NCBI RefSeq assembly: GCF_964204645.1
Contig: NC_134035.1
Location: 2,000,001 to 2,064,000 of the forward strand
Direction: 5' to 3'
From: Tubulanus polymorphus
Taxonomy: Eukaryota > Nemertea > Palaeonemertea > Tubulaniformes > Tubulanidae
DNA: 64,000 nt
The notes below the pieces were generated by a model. That model was given only the letters and a program-made list of their open reading frames with translations. It was not told the DNA's origin and did no database searches. Shown here one piece after another: positions 21,401-33,575 of the stretch (position 1 is its first letter; each line of letters begins with the position of its first letter). Position numbers and translations under genes: made by a program.

Positions 21401-24330
21401 AAACAATGTCGTACAGTGTGAACAAATCTGATCAATCAAAATCCACTATATTGCTATCAGTTGCATCTCGTGGACAGTATTGCTATCAGTTGCATCTCGT
21501 GGACGGTATCGCTATCAGTTGCGTCTCGTGGACAGTATCGCTATCAGTTCCATCAACTGGACAAACAACTCAAGCAAATCAGGTAATTATCTTTCTCATC
21601 ACTTCTCACTTTAAAATTTGTAGTTTTGTGTAATATTTTGATGTGTTTGAAATCTGTATTTATATTTTGTTTTATCATTTCAGTTTCTCCAATTTGCTGT
21701 TGTTACTATGAACCGGAAAACACTGCTTCGCAAAAACAATGTCGTACAGTGTGAACAAATCTGATCAATCAAAATCCACTATATTGCTATCAGTTGCATC
21801 TCGTGGACAGTATCGCTATCAGTTGCATCTCGTGGACAGTATTGCTATCAGTTGCATCTCGTGGACGGTATCGCTATCAGTTGCATCTCGTGGACGGTAT
21901 CGCTATCAGTTGCATCTCGTGGACGGTATCGCTATCAGTTGCATCTCGTGGACGGTATCGCTATCAGTTGTGTCTCGTGGACGGTATCGCATTCAGTTGC
22001 GTCTCGTGGACAGTATCGCTATCAGTTCCATCAACTGGACAAACAACTCAAGCAAATCAGGTAATTATCTTTCTCATCACTTCTCACTTTAAAATTTGTA
22101 GTTTTGTGTAATATTTTGATGTGTTTGAAATCTGTATTTATATTTTGTTTTATCATTTCAGTTTCTCCAATTTGCTGTTGTTACTATGAACCGGAAAACA
22201 CTGCTTCGCAAAAACAATGTCGTACAGTGTGAACAAATCTGATCAATCAAAATCCACTATATTGCTATCAGTTGCATCTCGTGGACAGTATTGCTATCAG
22301 TTGCATCTCGTGGACGGTATCGCTATCAGTTGCGTCTCGTGGACAGTATCGCTATCAGTTCCATCAACTGGACAAACAACTCAAGCAAATCAGGTAATTA
22401 TCTTTCTCATCACTTCTCACTTTAAAATTTGTAGTTTTGTGTAATATTTTGATGTGTTTGAAATCTGTATTTATATTTTGTTTTATCATTTCAGTTTCTC
22501 CAATTTGCTGTTGTTACTATGAACCGGAAAACACTGCTTCGCAAAAACAATGTCGTACAGTGTGAACAAATCTGATCAATCAAAATCCACTATATTGCTA
22601 TCAGTTGCATCTCGTGGACAGTATCGCTATCAGTTGCATCTCGTGGACAGTATTGCTATCAGTTGCATCTCGTGGACGGTATCGCTATCAGTTGCATCTC
22701 GTGGACGGTATCGCTATCAGTTGCATCTCGTGGACGGTATCGCTATCAGTTGCATCTCGTGGACGGTATCGCTATCAGTTGCGTCTCGTGGACGGTATCG
22801 CTATCAGTTGCGTCTCGTGGACGGTATCGCTATCAGTTGCGTCTCGTGGACGGTATCGCTATCAGTTGCGTCTCGTGGACGGTATCGCATTCAGTTGCGT
22901 CTCGTGGACAGTATCGCTATCAGTTCCATCAACTGGACAAACAACTCAAGCAAATCAGGTAATTATCTTTCTCATCACTTCTCACTTTAAAATTTGTAGT
23001 TTTGTGTAATATTTTGATGTGTTTGAAATCTGTATTTATATTTTGTTTTATCATTTCAGTTTCTCCAATTTGCTGTTGTTACTATGAACCGGAAAACACT
23101 GCTTCGCAAAAACAATGTCGTACAGTGTGAACAAATCTGATCAATCAAAATCCACTATATTGCTTTCAGTTGCATCTCGTGGACAGTATCGCTATCAGTT
23201 GCGTCTCGTGGACAGTATCGCTATCAGTTTCGTCTCGTGGACGGTATCGCTATCAGTTGCGTCTCGTGGACGGTATCGCTATCAGTTGCGTCTCGTGGAC
23301 AGTATCGCTATCAGTTGCGTCTCGTGGACGGTATCGCTATCAGTTGCGTCTCGTGGACAGTATGGCTATCAGTTGCGTCTCGTGGACAGTATCGCTATCA
23401 GTTGCGTCTCGTGGACGGTATCGCTATCAGTTGCGTCTCGTGGACAGTATGGCTATCAGTTGCGTCTCGTGGACAGTATCGCTATCAGTTGCGTCTCGTG
23501 GACGGTATCGCTATCAGTTGCGTCTCGTGGACGATCGCTATCAGTTGCGTCTCGTGGACGGTATCGCTATCAGTTGCGTCTCGTGGACGGTATCGCTATC
23601 AGTTGCGTCTCGTGGACAGTATCGCTATCAGTTGCGTCTCGTGGACGGTATCGCTATCAGTTGCGTCTCGTGGACGGTATCGCGTTCAGTTGCGTCTCGT
23701 GGACAGTATCACTATCAGTTCCATCAACTGGACAAACAACTCAAGCAAATCAGGTAATTATCTTTCTCATCACTTCTCACTTTAAAATTTGTAGTTTTGT
23801 GTAATATTTTGATGTGTTTGAAATCTGTATTTATATTTTGTTTTATCATTTCAGTTTCTCCAATTTGCTGTTGTTACTATGAACCGGAAAACACTGCTTC
23901 ACAAAAACAATGTCGTACAGTGTGAACAAATCTGATCAATCAAAATCCACTATATTGCTATCAGTTGCATCTCGTGGACAGTATTGCTATCAGTTGCATC
24001 TCGTGGACGGTATCGCTATCAGTTGCATCTCGTGGACGGTATCGCTATCAGTTGCGTCTCGTGGACGGTTTCGGTATCAGTTGCGTCTCGTGGACAGTAT
24101 CGCTATCAGTTGCGTCTCGTGGACGGTATCGCTATCAGTTGCGTCTCGTGGACGGTATCGCTATCAGTTCCATCAACTGGACAAACAACTCAAGCAAATC
24201 AGGTAAATATTTCTTTCTCATAATTCCTTGTATTCGAATTACTTTATAGATTTGTAACATTTTGATTGGATTGAAATCTATATTTATGTTTTGATTATTT
24301 TGTTGTTTTTCAGTTTCTACAATTTGCTGC
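18400..24330 (+). ncRNA. Tandem exon-cassette array with 29-bp VNTR exons
   Basis: A first exon (72-bp repeats at 18433-18640, donor at 18790) precedes ten cassettes: 18891-19266, 19368-20092, 20194-20425, 20527-21249, 21351-21582, 21684-22060, 22162-22393, 22495-22958, 23060-23753 and 23855-24202. Each starts TTTCTCCAATTTGCTG, has a constant ~100-nt head, then about 4 to 21 copies of a 29-bp unit (CTATCAGTTGCGTCTCGTGG plus 9 bp), and ends CAAGCAAATCAG. They are separated by near-identical 101-bp introns GTAATTATCT...TTATCATTTCAG. The last intron (24203-24313) is a diverged 111-bp form, GTAAAT...TTTTTCAG. Heads carry stops in all three frames and exon lengths differ modulo three, so no frame crosses cassettes. 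A spliced non-coding RNA, or short cassette-level ORFs starting at ATGTCGTACAGTG, are the options. Splicing is inferred from sequence only. Confidence 0.6.
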
Positions 24331-25900
24331 TGTTATGATATGGGACGGTCGAAGCGCAAAGTCGATACTCAAGAGAAATTGATACTCAAAGAATTTTGGA
24401 TATCAAATCTGTGAAATTGAGACCAAAATGATCAAATGTGCGTCTCAATCCTATGAAATTGAGATCAAATGTTCCATATTGAAATATCAAAATTGTCTAT
24501 CAAATCTTTGAAATCGAGACCAAATTGATCCATGATCCGTGAAACTATTATTTCCTTCAGAATTTAAATATGGAATCTCAGTTATTTGCCTAATTCAATT
24601 TTCTTGCCAACAGGATTTGAACCTGTAAATGGATAAATCATTCTGGATGATAATGATGTATTACTAAACGGCAGGACGCAGTTCTATCGGGTTCTGAGTT
24701 CAGATTTAACACAAAAAGTTAAATCATGCGTAAGCAATGTACTAATTACTAATTCTAGTTGATTGATTTGATGATTTGAGTCTTCGAACTCACGAAGCTG
24801 AACTTAACAAAGGAAACTTCTATGATTTCCAATGAATTGCCTTTTGAAAAACGACCAAATTATTTTGAGGCATTCATTATTCGGGAATTTTACCTGAATA
24901 GAATCCTATTTTTATTGAAATGAAAAGCTCAAGTGAAACACGTGAATAAGATCTCGTGTCTACGTTGGAAACACTTTGTGAAATTTTTCGAATTTCAGAA
25001 ATTGTCATCAGGAATCGAACCTGAAACTGCACAGATTATTATATCTGGTTTACTCTTACCAATGAGCCAGATGGTGAACTTTAAACAACGTTGAGCAACA
25101 GTCAAAATGCTCTCTAAATCTGGATAATTTCTTCATCATTTTTGATTAAATTGCCATTTTTTGACGTCAAATTACTTTCATTTTTAGCAAAAAAACGACT
25201 ACAGTATCAGTTAAGTCTTATTCATAGATTTTCATGATCTGGACCTGATATTGAACTTCTGAAATTTGGCATTCGTTTTTCTTACAGATATGGTCATCAA
25301 ATTATTGAAACTGAAAGGATTTTCCTGTTGGAATTTCTTTTTAGTTTCCATGTTTTGTATTCGATGCTGGTTTTGAACAAGTACAAAATTTTTAAGGAGA
25401 AATCTCTAACATTTCTCGGCTTACAGGGACTGAACCTGTCACTATAAAATTACCAAGTTTTGTGTGATATCAAAATCTGCTATTTTTGGTATCAAATACT
25501 TTCATTTTCAGCGAAAACTACAACAGTTATGAAGTTGTCTTATTCATAACTTCATAAACTGAACCTGATATCGAACTTCTCAACTTTGGAAAATTTGTTG
25601 GGAAGTTTTTGTGAAATTTATTGTCATCAAAGTAAAATCCTAAACGGAGTTTCTTATTCATGGAATCATGTATGTTTTAGTTTCCATGTTTTGCATTTGA
25701 TGCTCGGTTCAAAAGAACCCGAAGTGTTTAGAAATGATAAAATCTTTAACACTTTTCAGTTTAGTAGAAATAATGTGTATCTTCAGGGACCGAACCTGTA
25801 AACATTATTTCAAGTCTCATGTGACTTCATCAAAATCAATTATGAAAAATCTCGATGTGATACGATTATTTATTGTTCGACATTTCAGTCGACTCGAGTT
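24314..25900. repeat. Diverged tandem blocks with tRNA-like T-arms
   Basis: Four minus-strand T-arm-like hairpins (17 nt, 7-nt loop beginning TTC) lie at 24610-24626, 25008-25024, 25423-25439 and 25783-25799, about 360-415 bp apart. Three have perfect 5-bp stems. The one at 25008 is preceded on the minus strand by TGGCTCATTGG, a fair A box. Flanks share blocks such as TAGTTTCCATGTTTTG and TGATATTGAACTTCT, so the whole stretch looks like an old tandem array of a tRNA-derived unit. None folds into an intact tRNA. Confidence 0.45.
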
Positions 25901-25904
25901 CAAA

Positions 25905-26150
25905 CAAGGGAAAAAAAACGTTTGTGTAATGAAAGAAAAAAAATCATGTAAGAAAAAAAATTATGTAAGAAAAAAAATATATTGTAAGAAAAAAATATAT
26001 ATTGTAAATCAACAACGACGATGACGACAACAACGGGAATGGCAACGATGGACAACAATAGTAACCATAGTAACAACTAATTGGCTCCGTTAACTCCTGA
26101 TACAACATCCACTCTATGACCACACGTTCAGTGGTCAACTTACTCAAAAC
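25905..26150. other. A-rich tract and simple sequence
   Basis: Runs of A separated by TTATGTAAG-type words (25912-26000), then an ACGATGACGACAAC-type stretch. No gene. Confidence 0.5.
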
Positions 26151-26179
26151 CGGTAAGATCTGATGTCAGTGATCAACTC

Positions 26180-26950
26180 CTTGCTATCGATTGATTCGCT
26201 CTGCTATCATTTACCGTCAACGCGCGGTGGTCATCTAACCCTGCGATCAACTCAGTACTGTCAACTCAAACTGCGGTCAACGCTACTCTCAGCTAAATGT
26301 CGACTCAATGGTCAGATCTAATGTCAACTCTATCTTGGAGTCATTCAGTCTTATTACTCCACCAACATTCAACGGTCAACTGGGCAAACAACTCAAGCAA
26401 ATCAGGTAATTATCTTTCTCATCACTTCTCACTTTAAAATTTGTAGTTTTGTGTAATATTTTGATGTGTTTGAAATCTGTATTTATATTTTGTTTTATCA
26501 TTTCAGTTTCTCCAATTTGCTGTTGTTACTATGAACCGGAAAACACTGCTTCGCAAAAACAACGTCGTACAGTGTGAACAAATCTGATCAATCAAAATCC
26601 ACTATATTGCTATCAGTTGCATCTCGTGGACAGTATCGCTATCAGTTGCGTCTCTTGGACGGTATCGCTATCAGTTGCGTCTCGTGGACGGTATCGCTAT
26701 CAGTTGCATCTCGTGGACGGTATCGCTATCAGTTCCATCAACTGGACAAACAACTCAAGCAAATCAGGTAAATATTACTTTCTCATAATTCCTTGTATTC
26801 GAATTACTTTATAGATTTGTAACATTTTGATCGGATTGAAATCTATATTTATATTTTGATTATTTTGTTGTTTTTCAGTTTCTACAATTTGCTGCTGTTA
26901 TGATATGAACTGTAAAGCAGGATGTGCCGAACAGAGTGAAAAATTGCATT
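26180..26950 (+). ncRNA. One-cassette paralogue of the exon array
   Basis: 26190-26405 matches the first exon of the large array, followed by the 101-bp intron (26406-26506), one VNTR exon of 261 nt (26507-26767) and the special 111-bp final intron (26768-26878, GTAAAT...TTTTTCAG), then TTTCTACAATTTGCTGCTGT as in 24314. The order first exon, short intron, VNTR exon, long intron, terminal exon is therefore shared, while flanks differ. That argues that these are copies of one transcription unit rather than random satellite drift. Confidence 0.55.
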
Positions 26951-28430
26951 CAGAAAAAAATGTACCAAACCTATGTGATTACAAAACATCAATCTTGCGA
27001 TGTAAAGTAACATGGAAACAATTCGATCTATCGAAACATCAGGTTTGCTGTTATCAGTCAAGAGACTATCTGATATAAATGCGTGAGAGTCACCTGCTAT
27101 GCTATCCAGTCTTACGGGACCGTCTCATACAATGCGATATCGAGTATGAAAGTTGAATGATACCCACAGCGAAAAGGCTTATATGATACAATACGTCATG
27201 TTCATCAGTAACAAAGAAACGAGACGAACTGAGTTGAGACACCAAGGATCAAGTAACCTGCTATCTGTCATGGATCCAGTAACCCGCTATCTGTCATAGG
27301 GCTGTCGTATATAGTCCAATACGTCACGATCGCGAGTAATAACGAAACAGGTCGAATCACAAACGTTCCAGTGCACAAATTACTCGCTAGCGTTCCTTCT
27401 CGCTTGCGATCTCGAGATATTTTCCAGAAAGAAAAATTTGGTTGAAAGTGTACGTTGTGTAATCGGGTAGTGGAAGGAGTTAAAGGAGCTGAATCGCCTC
27501 GTTCGTTCGTTCGTTACTACGTTTGGTTACTTCGCGTAATTAGACTCGTTTTAAAATTCGTAAACGCTTCATCGACGATGACGACAACTTCACCAACGAC
27601 GACTACAGGATTTTAGTGGTTGAAAAATATTTGTATTCGAAAAAAAAAAAACTTGGATTGATATTTTAGATGATTAGAAAATAAATTGTAGGAAACATAA
27701 AGAGAGATATGTTAAACATAAAACATATTTTGAGAAACCTAAAAGATTACATTATAGCTTGAATTATCGAAAAAATATATTATTGTAAGAAAAGAAAAAA
27801 TATATTATTGTAAGAAAAGAAAAAAAAATTTCTAAGAAAATAAGGCATAAATATCTTAGACAATTAGAAAAGAATATTGTGAAGAAGCAGTTGAATTAAC
27901 AGATTTGAATAATACAAACATAAATCGAATACCGGGTAGTTAACAGTTGAGTCAAGTTTAGAATAATTTAGTGCAGGTTTATATGTGATATTTGATAAGT
28001 CACTGAAATAGGATTTAGACAAACGTAGATGAATTACTGAACTGTTGATCTGTCAATAATTTGAGTTTAGAGATTGTTAGGATATTTGGTGAATAATTGA
28101 ATTGTAAATCAGTAAATTTTAGAAGTTAGAATATTTATTATGATGGACTGGACATAGAAAAATTAAGTATTGATTGATAAGTGAATAACTGAAAAAAAAC
28201 TGAATTGTCGAATTATGAATACGATTCTATTCAAGAGATTGATTTAAAGCGTTTCATGTTGTTTTAGTGTGGTTGAATATCTATCAAATAATCTTTAATG
28301 TTTGATCGAAGTTGATTGACTTTAATTCTTGAGTCGATCGGTGAAAAACTGCTGAAAAATGAAGAAACCTAGATAGAGTAATAGAAATTTTGAATAGACT
28401 ATAGAAATCTATGGTATAGATATTTCATTG
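26951..28430. other. No recognised gene
   Basis: Contains a small internal repeat (GTAACCTGCTATCTGTCAT and GTAACCCGCTATCTGTCAT near 27250-27300), CGTTCGTTCGTT near 27500 and A-rich runs at 27640-27840. I see no splice-bounded exon. Confidence 0.4.
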
Positions 28431-28439
28431 AAAAGGAGA

Positions 28440-29400
28440 TTATGAATTACTTGTGTGATGTTTGTGTTGGTCGAAAAATGTTTTGTAGCTGTAAGAAAAG
28501 AGTTGACAAAAATTCTGATAAACACAGTGATATACGATTAAAACTGTAAAATGAAGAAATAGAATAATCATTGAAAGAAATTTTGATACAGATTTTGATA
28601 AACTGTTTTGCGTGAAAATATAGGAAACATTTTCGTGAAACAAATAGATTTAGATACTGTGTTAAACAGTGTTAAACCATGAAGGAAGAAATCTAATGAT
28701 TTTGGAATATTCCTGTTTTTCCAGTGGTGTGGCATAAATAGATTTAAATGCGGAAGTACTATGATGATTTTTGTGATTATGAAACATTCCCGTTTTTCTT
28801 GTTGTAAGAATTTTCCTCAGTTAAGGTTTCAAGGTCAGGTTACGAAAGTCCGCATAGGAATATGGTTTAGGTTACAAGAATAAGATATAGAACAGTGAGG
28901 TGATTTTGTTGAAAAATGTTACTATTTTGTGAATTGCATTCCGTGCCACTAGATATTTTCATATATCTATATATATATATATATATATATGTGCTGATAT
29001 ATAATTACTCAGGTTGTTCAAGCGATAAAATAGAAGTATTTGATGTGGAAATATACGATGAATTTTGTGTGATTTTTCTTGTGGTACAGAAAGATCTTGA
29101 TAAACTGTTGTATAATGAATACAGTTATATTAAAACCGTAAAGGGAAAAATTTGATGATTCTGAAACATTCCTGTTTTTCTAGTGGCTTGATGTTGAAAT
29201 ATTATGATTGTGTTTTTGTGATTGTGAAACATTCCAGTTTTTCACAGTCCAGGTTTGTCTAGGTTACAAAGATAAAACTTATAAAAATCGTGAGGGTGAT
29301 TTTGTTGGAAGATTTTATCAGTATTTTGTGATTTGCACTGATACTGATGATGGTTACTCGGGTTATATATTCAATCTATTAAATAGAAACTAGCAGTGAT
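28440..29400. repeat. Old tandem duplication
   Basis: Blocks such as GATTCTGAAACATTCCTGTT and TGTGATTATGAAACATTCC recur in the same order at about 28690-28860 and 29150-29280. A (TA)n run lies at 28967-28990. Short frames here are unsupported. Confidence 0.5.
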
Positions 29401-30480
29401 AATAAATAGCTACTTGCGATTTCATATGATCTCATTTTTATAATATGTTAAACAGGCAAAGTCTAATTAAGTCATGTAAACTTTGTATGTTTTCATTGAA
29501 GAGTTAGAGTGTATATAATTTTGAACACGATTACATATAAACATGTGTGTTCTAAAGATGTAGATAGAGATGTATTTATATGTTTAAATTTATTTGGAAA
29601 AACATGACCTTTTATGATTGTTTGATATTTGTTGTTTGTTCATTTGGATTTTTGTTCTCAAAACAGGATTTTATTTGTGAACAGCAGAAGGTGAAAAATG
29701 AATGAAAGAGGATAAAAGCCAATAGCTATGAATTTCTTTTTATTCATTGGTTTTATCTTGGAAAAGTGAAGAAAGAAGATGTAACTCCAGCACTTCGGGA
29801 TATAGACCCCAAGCACCTCCCTTCTCTATAGAGCTTATTCTGAATTTCCTCTCCCTTGTTGATCTATGGTGAACTGGTTGAAATGTTTAAAGTGAAAAAA
29901 AAATATAATGCTAAAACCATTTTGAACAGAAGAGTAGTTAAAACCAGATCGCCAAGATCATTCCATTACTCGCCTACCATTTACATGGTAAATGGGGAAA
30001 AATAATTTTGTTAATCGAGATAGAAATAAAAACATTTTGAAAACATTGGTGACATGAAAGTTATTGACAAAATATACAGATACTTTACTATACACTACTG
30101 GAGGGATCTTACATATACATGTATGACGATATCTAAACCATCTTGGATCAATTTTGCTGAGTGGAAATTTGAAGCTCTAAGTAATGTGTCTAAATTTGGA
30201 ATGTTTTCGCAAGTTTAGCAAGAATTGGTCACAATCAGAGAGACAATGTAATAAATCCCCAAAAATATAGGCCATTTTTGGAAATTCATTTCTGCGTAAA
30301 TGAAGGTTTGAAAGTCTAACGAAAGATTACAATTACGATTACGATTTTATTTACACTCCAACCATTTCCATGGTATATGGAGGAAAACTATTTCACATGT
30401 ATATACAAATATTTACATAACAACACTGAAGTGATTAAAATTTAGAGAATGAAAAAGTTTACAAAATATATACATTAACT
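29401..30480. other. No recognised gene
   Basis: AT-rich. A CCATTTACATGGTAAATGG palindrome is near 29977-29996, and a related CCATTTCCATGGTATATGG near 30362-30381. Confidence 0.4.
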
Positions 30481-33039
30481 ATTTACAATACATCAAAGCC
30501 GGTTTTAGATAAGATAAGATGATAATGAGATGATCTAACCTCATATTCGTAATCAGCACCCCAAAAAACACGTCTGCACAAAATTTCATTAAAATTGGGC
30601 CAAAAAAATATTTTGACATTGTACCCCATTTTGGGGTGCATATTTTGGGCATGAAAACCCTTATTTGCCCATGCAGATGAATTCCGATTCAAAATCTGAT
30701 TTCGGATCCGGAATCTACACCTCAGAATACATATTCCTACCAAATTTCGAAGGAATCAGAGAAAAAAAAGTTTTCGCCGAAAAAAAACTCCTGGACTAAC
30801 TAACACCTTAGATTTTTGCCATTTTTGGCCAAAAAACCGAATCTCTTCGATTTGCTTGAAATTTTAGTCCTTTATATTTTCAGGGGTGCTGATTCCAAAT
30901 CTGCAATCAGATTTTGAATATCTTGAAAACTCTGGGATCCAAGGCCTTTTGAAAATTTAGGGGTCCCCCAAAAAATTCGAATTTCTCATTTTCTGGGCAG
31001 CGGATCCGAAAAATTCGTTCAGATTTGCGATCAGCACCCTTTAATACATGTCTGAACGGAATTTCATCAAAATCGGAGACAAAAAATATTTTACCCCTGA
31101 CACTCATTTTGGGGAGTAGCCTACCTTAGATTGCCATTTCTCTGATACAACGGTAACTAGACTTAACTCTAACTGTGTATAACTGATTGGTGGCATCAAA
31201 TTTATTAACTTTCATTTATATCTTTTAGGATGTTTGTCATCATTAGGATTGAATTATTGACTTTTTGAGTTTGATGAGCATCAGGATCAGATGAACTGGA
31301 TAGATATGTGTGGGCAGTGTTAGAACTCACCGGGAGGATAAACAAACAAACGAACAAATATTGGGAGAACTTGACTTCAAATTTACTCTTAAGCATTATT
31401 CTTTAATAGTTTCTGAGCATTATTTCTGGTTACAGTGTTAGTGGTAGTTGAATGCACTATTTTAGAGAATAAAATTAAATTTGCTTGAAGTTCTTCCTTT
31501 GGCATGTGAGCCTACCGCTTTACCGGATGCTAATACATTCCGCAGACAAAAGAGTTCTATCAAAAATGGTTTAAAATTCGTTTTAAAAAGATGATCCCCT
31601 TCGAAAAACCTTAAACGATAGTAGAATTAGTCATATACAATGGAATCGTATTAGATAATCAACGAAATTCGGCTAAGAAAAATATCTTTATTACTCGCAT
31701 GCCACAGTAAGATCGCAAGGCTGAGTTAGATATTTACCGTACAGTGCTGCCCCTATGAATAACGATAGCGGAATTTCTGCGAACTAAAATAGTAGCGCAT
31801 ATTTACCGCCGGAATTTAAATGTCCTTATTACGTACAATACCGACCAGTTTGTCGTCTAATTCTGATTTAATATGATACTATGAATACGTTCTGAATTTT
31901 GAATATTTTTTAGGTATCATATTTAATCATTTTTAGCTAAAATTTACTTACTTATCAATTAATATAGTATTTGTATACTGAATAAATTATTCATTTTCAT
32001 TTTTTAATGATAATTTATCATCAGAATTGACAAAATGTCCATACTTTTTCTTCGATAAAGTCGATTTGCGCGCAAATAAACAGGGAACATACAAACACCT
32101 ATCGCTCTCTCCCAGACCATACTAGAAATACCCCGATTCATCTTAACTCTTTTAAGGCTTATTCTTTTATAGAAAAATTGTTTGGTTCGAACGTTTCAGA
32201 GCAGTTTTCAGAGTTTGAGAATTTTCCTCGGAATCCGGCCCGCAAATCGGTAATTAGTTCGTCCACTCCTGCCGTTCGAAGACTCTGGCAAGCGAGTATT
32301 ATGTTAGTTCACATTTTCCACGCTATCGTTATACATAATGGCAGCACTAGACGGTCGAGATTGAATTGGTCGCGCTATTTTACTGTGGAGCGGGCTCAAT
32401 TCGATCGCTAATTCTTTATTTACAACAGTGAACTATTCCCTCTATTGATAAAGACTTTAAAGCCGCGACGATTCTTAATGTACGAATTTTGATATTGGTA
32501 AAAAAGATAAGAATTCATTCACGATGTTTCATTTTCATGTCCTCAGGTACACACACTTTAGGGGGTCGGGGACCTCACTCACTCCAGACCCACAGTGACT
32601 TTGCAGACACTTCGACAGTCAGTGACTAGTGAGGCCGGGACCTACTCAAATTTAGTCTGAATCAGTCAGTCGTTTTTACTACGGGTTCTGGGTTGTTTAG
32701 GGAACGACGGCTAGGTGCTAGACTAACAGGGACCTCACTCGGTGTCAAAAACCACTTTCTAGCCTACACGGGCCGCACTACCCTAGCCGCTTGCATTGCA
32801 CATGGTGCAGCAGGTGATAGTTTCACAAATCTTGATGAACTGTTCTTCAACTTCCTCCGGCACCACATCTTGTTCAGCAGGTTAAGACCAGCTGACTCGA
32901 CCATTTAGTTACACCAGCTTTCTCCCACTGCCACAGGCTGGGCTCTTGTGTAAAACGAGAATCTGTAAATCCAGTGTGACTGAAAACTGCTGAAAACTTT
33001 TGTTAAAGCCTTTACTATGTCACTGTTTTGCTCTCTTTT

Positions 33040-33315
33040 CACCCATCCTCCCTCAACCTCTCACCCGACCCTCCCTCAACCTCACAAACCACCCTCTTCA
33101 ACCTCTCACCCCATCCTCCCCAACCTCTCACCCCATCCTCCCTCAACCTCTCACCCCATCCTCCCCCAACCTCTCACCCAATCCTCCCCCAACCTCTCAT
33201 CCCATACTCCCTCAACCTCTCACCCCATCCTCCCCAACCTCTCACCCTATCCTCCCTCAACCTCTCACCCCATCCTCCCCAACCTCTCACCCCATCCTCC
33301 CGCAACCTCTCAGTC
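33040..33315. repeat. CCTCCC minisatellite, copy 1
   Basis: About twelve copies of a ~22-bp unit CAACCTCTCACCCCATCCTC. Related arrays lie at 36020-36190 and 40185-40455 with different copy numbers. Open frames over it are repeat artefacts. Confidence 0.9.
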
Positions 33316-33429
33316 AGTCTTCCTGTTAATGTGATTTCAATTTTATATTTCAGGTTTTCCTCTGTCGGGCTGTGGTGTAGTACTCGACGTGGTGGACTTC
33401 AACTGAAATTTATCACAGTTTTACTTCTT

Positions 33430-33575
33430 CAGTCAACTTCTTCCGGACTACTAGTGAACTAACTGGACTACTAGTCAACTAACCGGACTATTAGTGAACT
33501 AACTGGACTATTTGTGAACTAACCAGACTATATGTGAACTAACTGGACTATTTAGTCAACTAACCGGACTATAAG
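33430..33575. repeat. ~20-bp GGACTA minisatellite
   Basis: Units of the GTGAACTAACTGGACTA type occur six or seven times here, again at 40590-40735, and in shortened form at 37205-37270. This fits the segmental copies. Confidence 0.8.

Noticed and set aside
19000-24200. CRISPR array suggested by 29-bp repeats
   Set aside because: Units are head-to-tail with no unique spacers, sit in exon-like cassettes, and the DNA is clearly animal.
25000-25090. Functional minus-strand tRNA
   Set aside because: A and B boxes and a T-stem are present, but the acceptor ends do not pair and the anticodon loop is one base short.
33000-33462. Three overlapping Pro/Ser-rich frames
   Set aside because: They come from the ~22-bp CCTCCC minisatellite, whose period keeps all frames open.
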